Assembly: GCA_041392855.1 (NCBI GenBank)
Contig: JAWKLD010000001.1
Coordinates: 420,001-484,000 of the forward strand
Length of the DNA: 64,000 nt
Source: Flavipsychrobacter sp.
Lineage (GTDB): Bacteria; Bacteroidota; Bacteroidia; Chitinophagales; Chitinophagaceae
Direction of reading: 5' to 3'
Position 1 is the first letter of the stretch. Every line of letters starts with the position of its first letter. Position numbers and translations under genes: made by a program. A model generated the notes under the pieces. It did no database searches. It was not told where the DNA came from and saw nothing but the letters and a program-made list of their open reading frames with translations. Positions 62,433 to 64,000 of the stretch are shown piece by piece.

Positions 62433-64000
62433 ATGAGCTTGGAAAGAAATAAAAATGATGATGAAATGCGTTTGGCAGTTAGTGAGTTGAAAAAACGTCA
62501 TGCCAAAGTGAGTCAAGGTGGTGGCAAGAAATATATGGAAAAAAACAAGGCTAAAGGAAAGTTAGCTCCACGCGAACGTATAGCCTATTTGTTAGATAAA
62601 GACAGCGAGTTTGTAGAGATAGGTTCTTTTGCGGGTTGGGATATGTATCCTGAATATGGTGGCTGCCCATCGGGTGGTACTGTGGCAGGTATAGGTTATG
62701 TACATGGCCGCCAGTGTATGGTAGTAGCCAATGATAATACTGTAAAAGCAGGAGCTTGGTTCCCAATTACGGGTAAGAAAAACCTACGCATGCAAGAAAT
62801 AGCTATGGAGAATCGTTTGCCTATTATCTACTTGGTAGATAGTGCAGGTGTATTCCTCCCAATGCAAGATGAGATATTTCCAGACAAAGAACATTTCGGA
62901 CGCATCTTCCGCAACAATGCACAGATGAGTGCCATGGGCATTACACAGATAGCTGCGGTAATGGGTAGCTGTGTAGCAGGTGGTGCTTACTTGCCTATTA
63001 TGAGTGACGAGACACTGATGGTAGAAGGTAATGGTTCTATCTTCTTAGCAGGCCCCTATTTGGTAAAAGCAGCTATTGGTGAAGATGTAGATGCGCAGAC
63101 ATTAGGCGGTGCTAAAACACATAATGAGATCAGTGGTATTGCAGATTATAAATTTGATACAGAGGAAGAGTGTTTAGACCAAGTACGTCGCATTATGGAC
63201 AAGATAGGAGCACAGCCTAAAGCTGGATTTGATAGAGCAAAACCAGCACCTCCTAAAAGAGATCCTCAAGAAATATATGGCATACAAGCACACGATAATA
63301 GCAAGCCCTACGATGTAGTAGAGCTTATAGAGTGTATAGTAGATAATTCGGAGTTCGACCAGTTTAAAGAAGACTATGGTAAGACCATTGTTTGTGGCTA
63401 TGCACGTATTGATGGCTGGGCAGTAGGTATAGTAGCCAACCAGCGCAGCATTATCAAAAATGCAAAGAATGAAATGCAGATAGGTGGTGTTATCTATAAC
63501 GATAGTGCCGATAAAGCAGCTCGTTTTATACAAAACTGCAACCAGAAGAAAATACCGTTAGTGTTCTTACAAGATGTTACAGGCTTTATGGTAGGTAGCC
63601 GCAGTGAGCACTCTGGCATTATTAAAGATGGTGCGAAACTGGTAAATGCAGTGAGCAACTCCGTAGTGCCGAAAATTACCATTGTGATTGGTAACTCTTA
63701 TGGTGCGGGCAACTATGCGATGTGTGGTAAGGCTTATGACCCTCGCTTTATTTATGCGTGGCCTAATGCTAAGATAGCCGTAATGGGTGGTGCGCAAGCA
63801 GCTAAGACCTTATTACAAATACAAGTAGCTTCTCTAAAAGCAAAAGGGGAAGAAATAGCACCGGAGAAAGAAGCCGAAATGCTTAAACAAATTACAGACA
63901 AGTATAATGAGCAAACAACGGCTTACTATGCTGCGGCACGTCTATGGGTAGATGATATCATAGACCCGATAGATACACGCAAGGTAATTAGTGAAGGTAT
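62433..64000 (+). CDS. acyl-CoA carboxylase beta subunit (carboxyltransferase), 3' end outside window
   Basis: At least 522 residues from the ATG at 62433; the frame stays open to the window edge. Carboxyltransferase domains: LLDKDSEFVEIGSFA, then SAGVFLPMQDEIFPDKEHFG, MGSCVAGGAYLPIMSDE and GGAKTHNEISG (N-terminal half); FLQDVTGFMVGSRSEHSGI and GNSYGAGNYAMCG (C-terminal half, oxyanion-hole glycines). Closest by eye to methylcrotonyl-CoA carboxylase beta; other acyl-CoA carboxylases have similar motifs. It would receive CO2 from a biotinylated carrier; the lone accC at 18492 could be its partner but is far away. Confidence 0.93.
   Translation, partial: MSLERNKNDDEMRLAVSELKKRHAKVSQGGGKKYMEKNKAKGKLAPRERIAYLLDKDSEFVEIGSFAGWDMYPEYGGCPSGGTVAGIGYVHGRQCMVVANDNTVKAGAWFPITGKKNLRMQEIAMENRLPIIYLVDSAGVFLPMQDEIFPDKEHFGRIFRNNAQMSAMGITQIAAVMGSCVAGGAYLPIMSDETLMVEGNGSIFLAGPYLVKAAIGEDVDAQTLGGAKTHNEISGIADYKFDTEEECLDQVRRIMDKIGAQPKAGFDRAKPAPPKRDPQEIYGIQAHDNSKPYDVVELIECIVDNSEFDQFKEDYGKTIVCGYARIDGWAVGIVANQRSIIKNAKNEMQIGGVIYNDSADKAARFIQNCNQKKIPLVFLQDVTGFMVGSRSEHSGIIKDGAKLVNAVSNSVVPKITIVIGNSYGAGNYAMCGKAYDPRFIYAWPNAKIAVMGGAQAAKTLLQIQVASLKAKGEEIAPEKEAEMLKQITDKYNEQTTAYYAAARLWVDDIIDPIDTRKVISEG

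Overview
The window looks like a chromosomal segment of a Bacteroidota bacterium, most likely a Chitinophagales or Sphingobacteriales relative. The evidence is a T9SS type A sorting domain (38565-40163), a TamL-type outer-membrane assembly lipoprotein, a HYC_CC_PP / heavy-metal / TonB-receptor operon, a BT_3928-like DoxX-thioredoxin protein, an AT-rich base composition, and repeated TAnnTTTG(C) -7 promoter boxes close to start codons. The organism cannot be named because 16S rRNA lies outside the window.

Layout. 1-1967: the 3' part of a 23S rRNA gene, then 5S rRNA and a strong terminator. 2069-5281: an rRNA pseudouridine synthase, a small secreted protein and two glycosyltransferases that converge. 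5346-13140: an unusual signalling cluster made of a response regulator on the minus strand, then on the plus strand a GNAT-fold protein, a ThiF/E1-like-nitroreductase fusion, a 7TMR-DISM histidine kinase, a REC-histidine kinase and a lone REC protein. 13154-25260: TraB/GumN and ZIP transporter, YqgE, UvrC, a biotin carboxylase, glutathione peroxidase, an Ig-like lipoprotein, an S9 peptidase and a heme-binding protein. 25271-33436: exonuclease III, a 44-residue membrane peptide, a BlaR1/BlaI-type sensor protease and repressor pair with visible operators, ribosomal protein S20, a lytic transglycosylase, TatA, an RluD-type synthase and two membrane or lipoproteins. 33578-38448: a DUF58 protein, the DUF177-rpmF-plsX operon, an unknown protein, a hydrolase and RNase P RNA. 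38565-50604: a secreted heme/copper-type T9SS cargo protein, ValS, arginase, TamL, a TrmH-family methyltransferase, a DUF4476 protein, PAP2, a methyltransferase and a TPR protein. 50671-64000: a sugar permease, a DUF6600 protein, hydrolases, a thioesterase, the metal-linked TonB operon, a MmcQ-like protein, a secreted protein often labelled asparagine synthetase B, an ABC-2 permease, an isoaspartyl peptidase and an acyl-CoA carboxylase beta subunit cut by the window edge.

Most of this is housekeeping and envelope biology. The most interesting candidate for an undescribed system is 5346-13140. There an adenylating E1-like domain fused to a flavin nitroreductase sits between an acyltransferase-fold protein and three consecutive two-component genes, which suggests synthesis of a modified small molecule or peptide coupled to its sensing. 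Second are the promoter of the BlaI/M56 operon, which overlaps two near-identical palindromes, and a strict seven-residue histidine repeat in the M56 protein. No mobile elements, CRISPR arrays or tRNA genes were seen.
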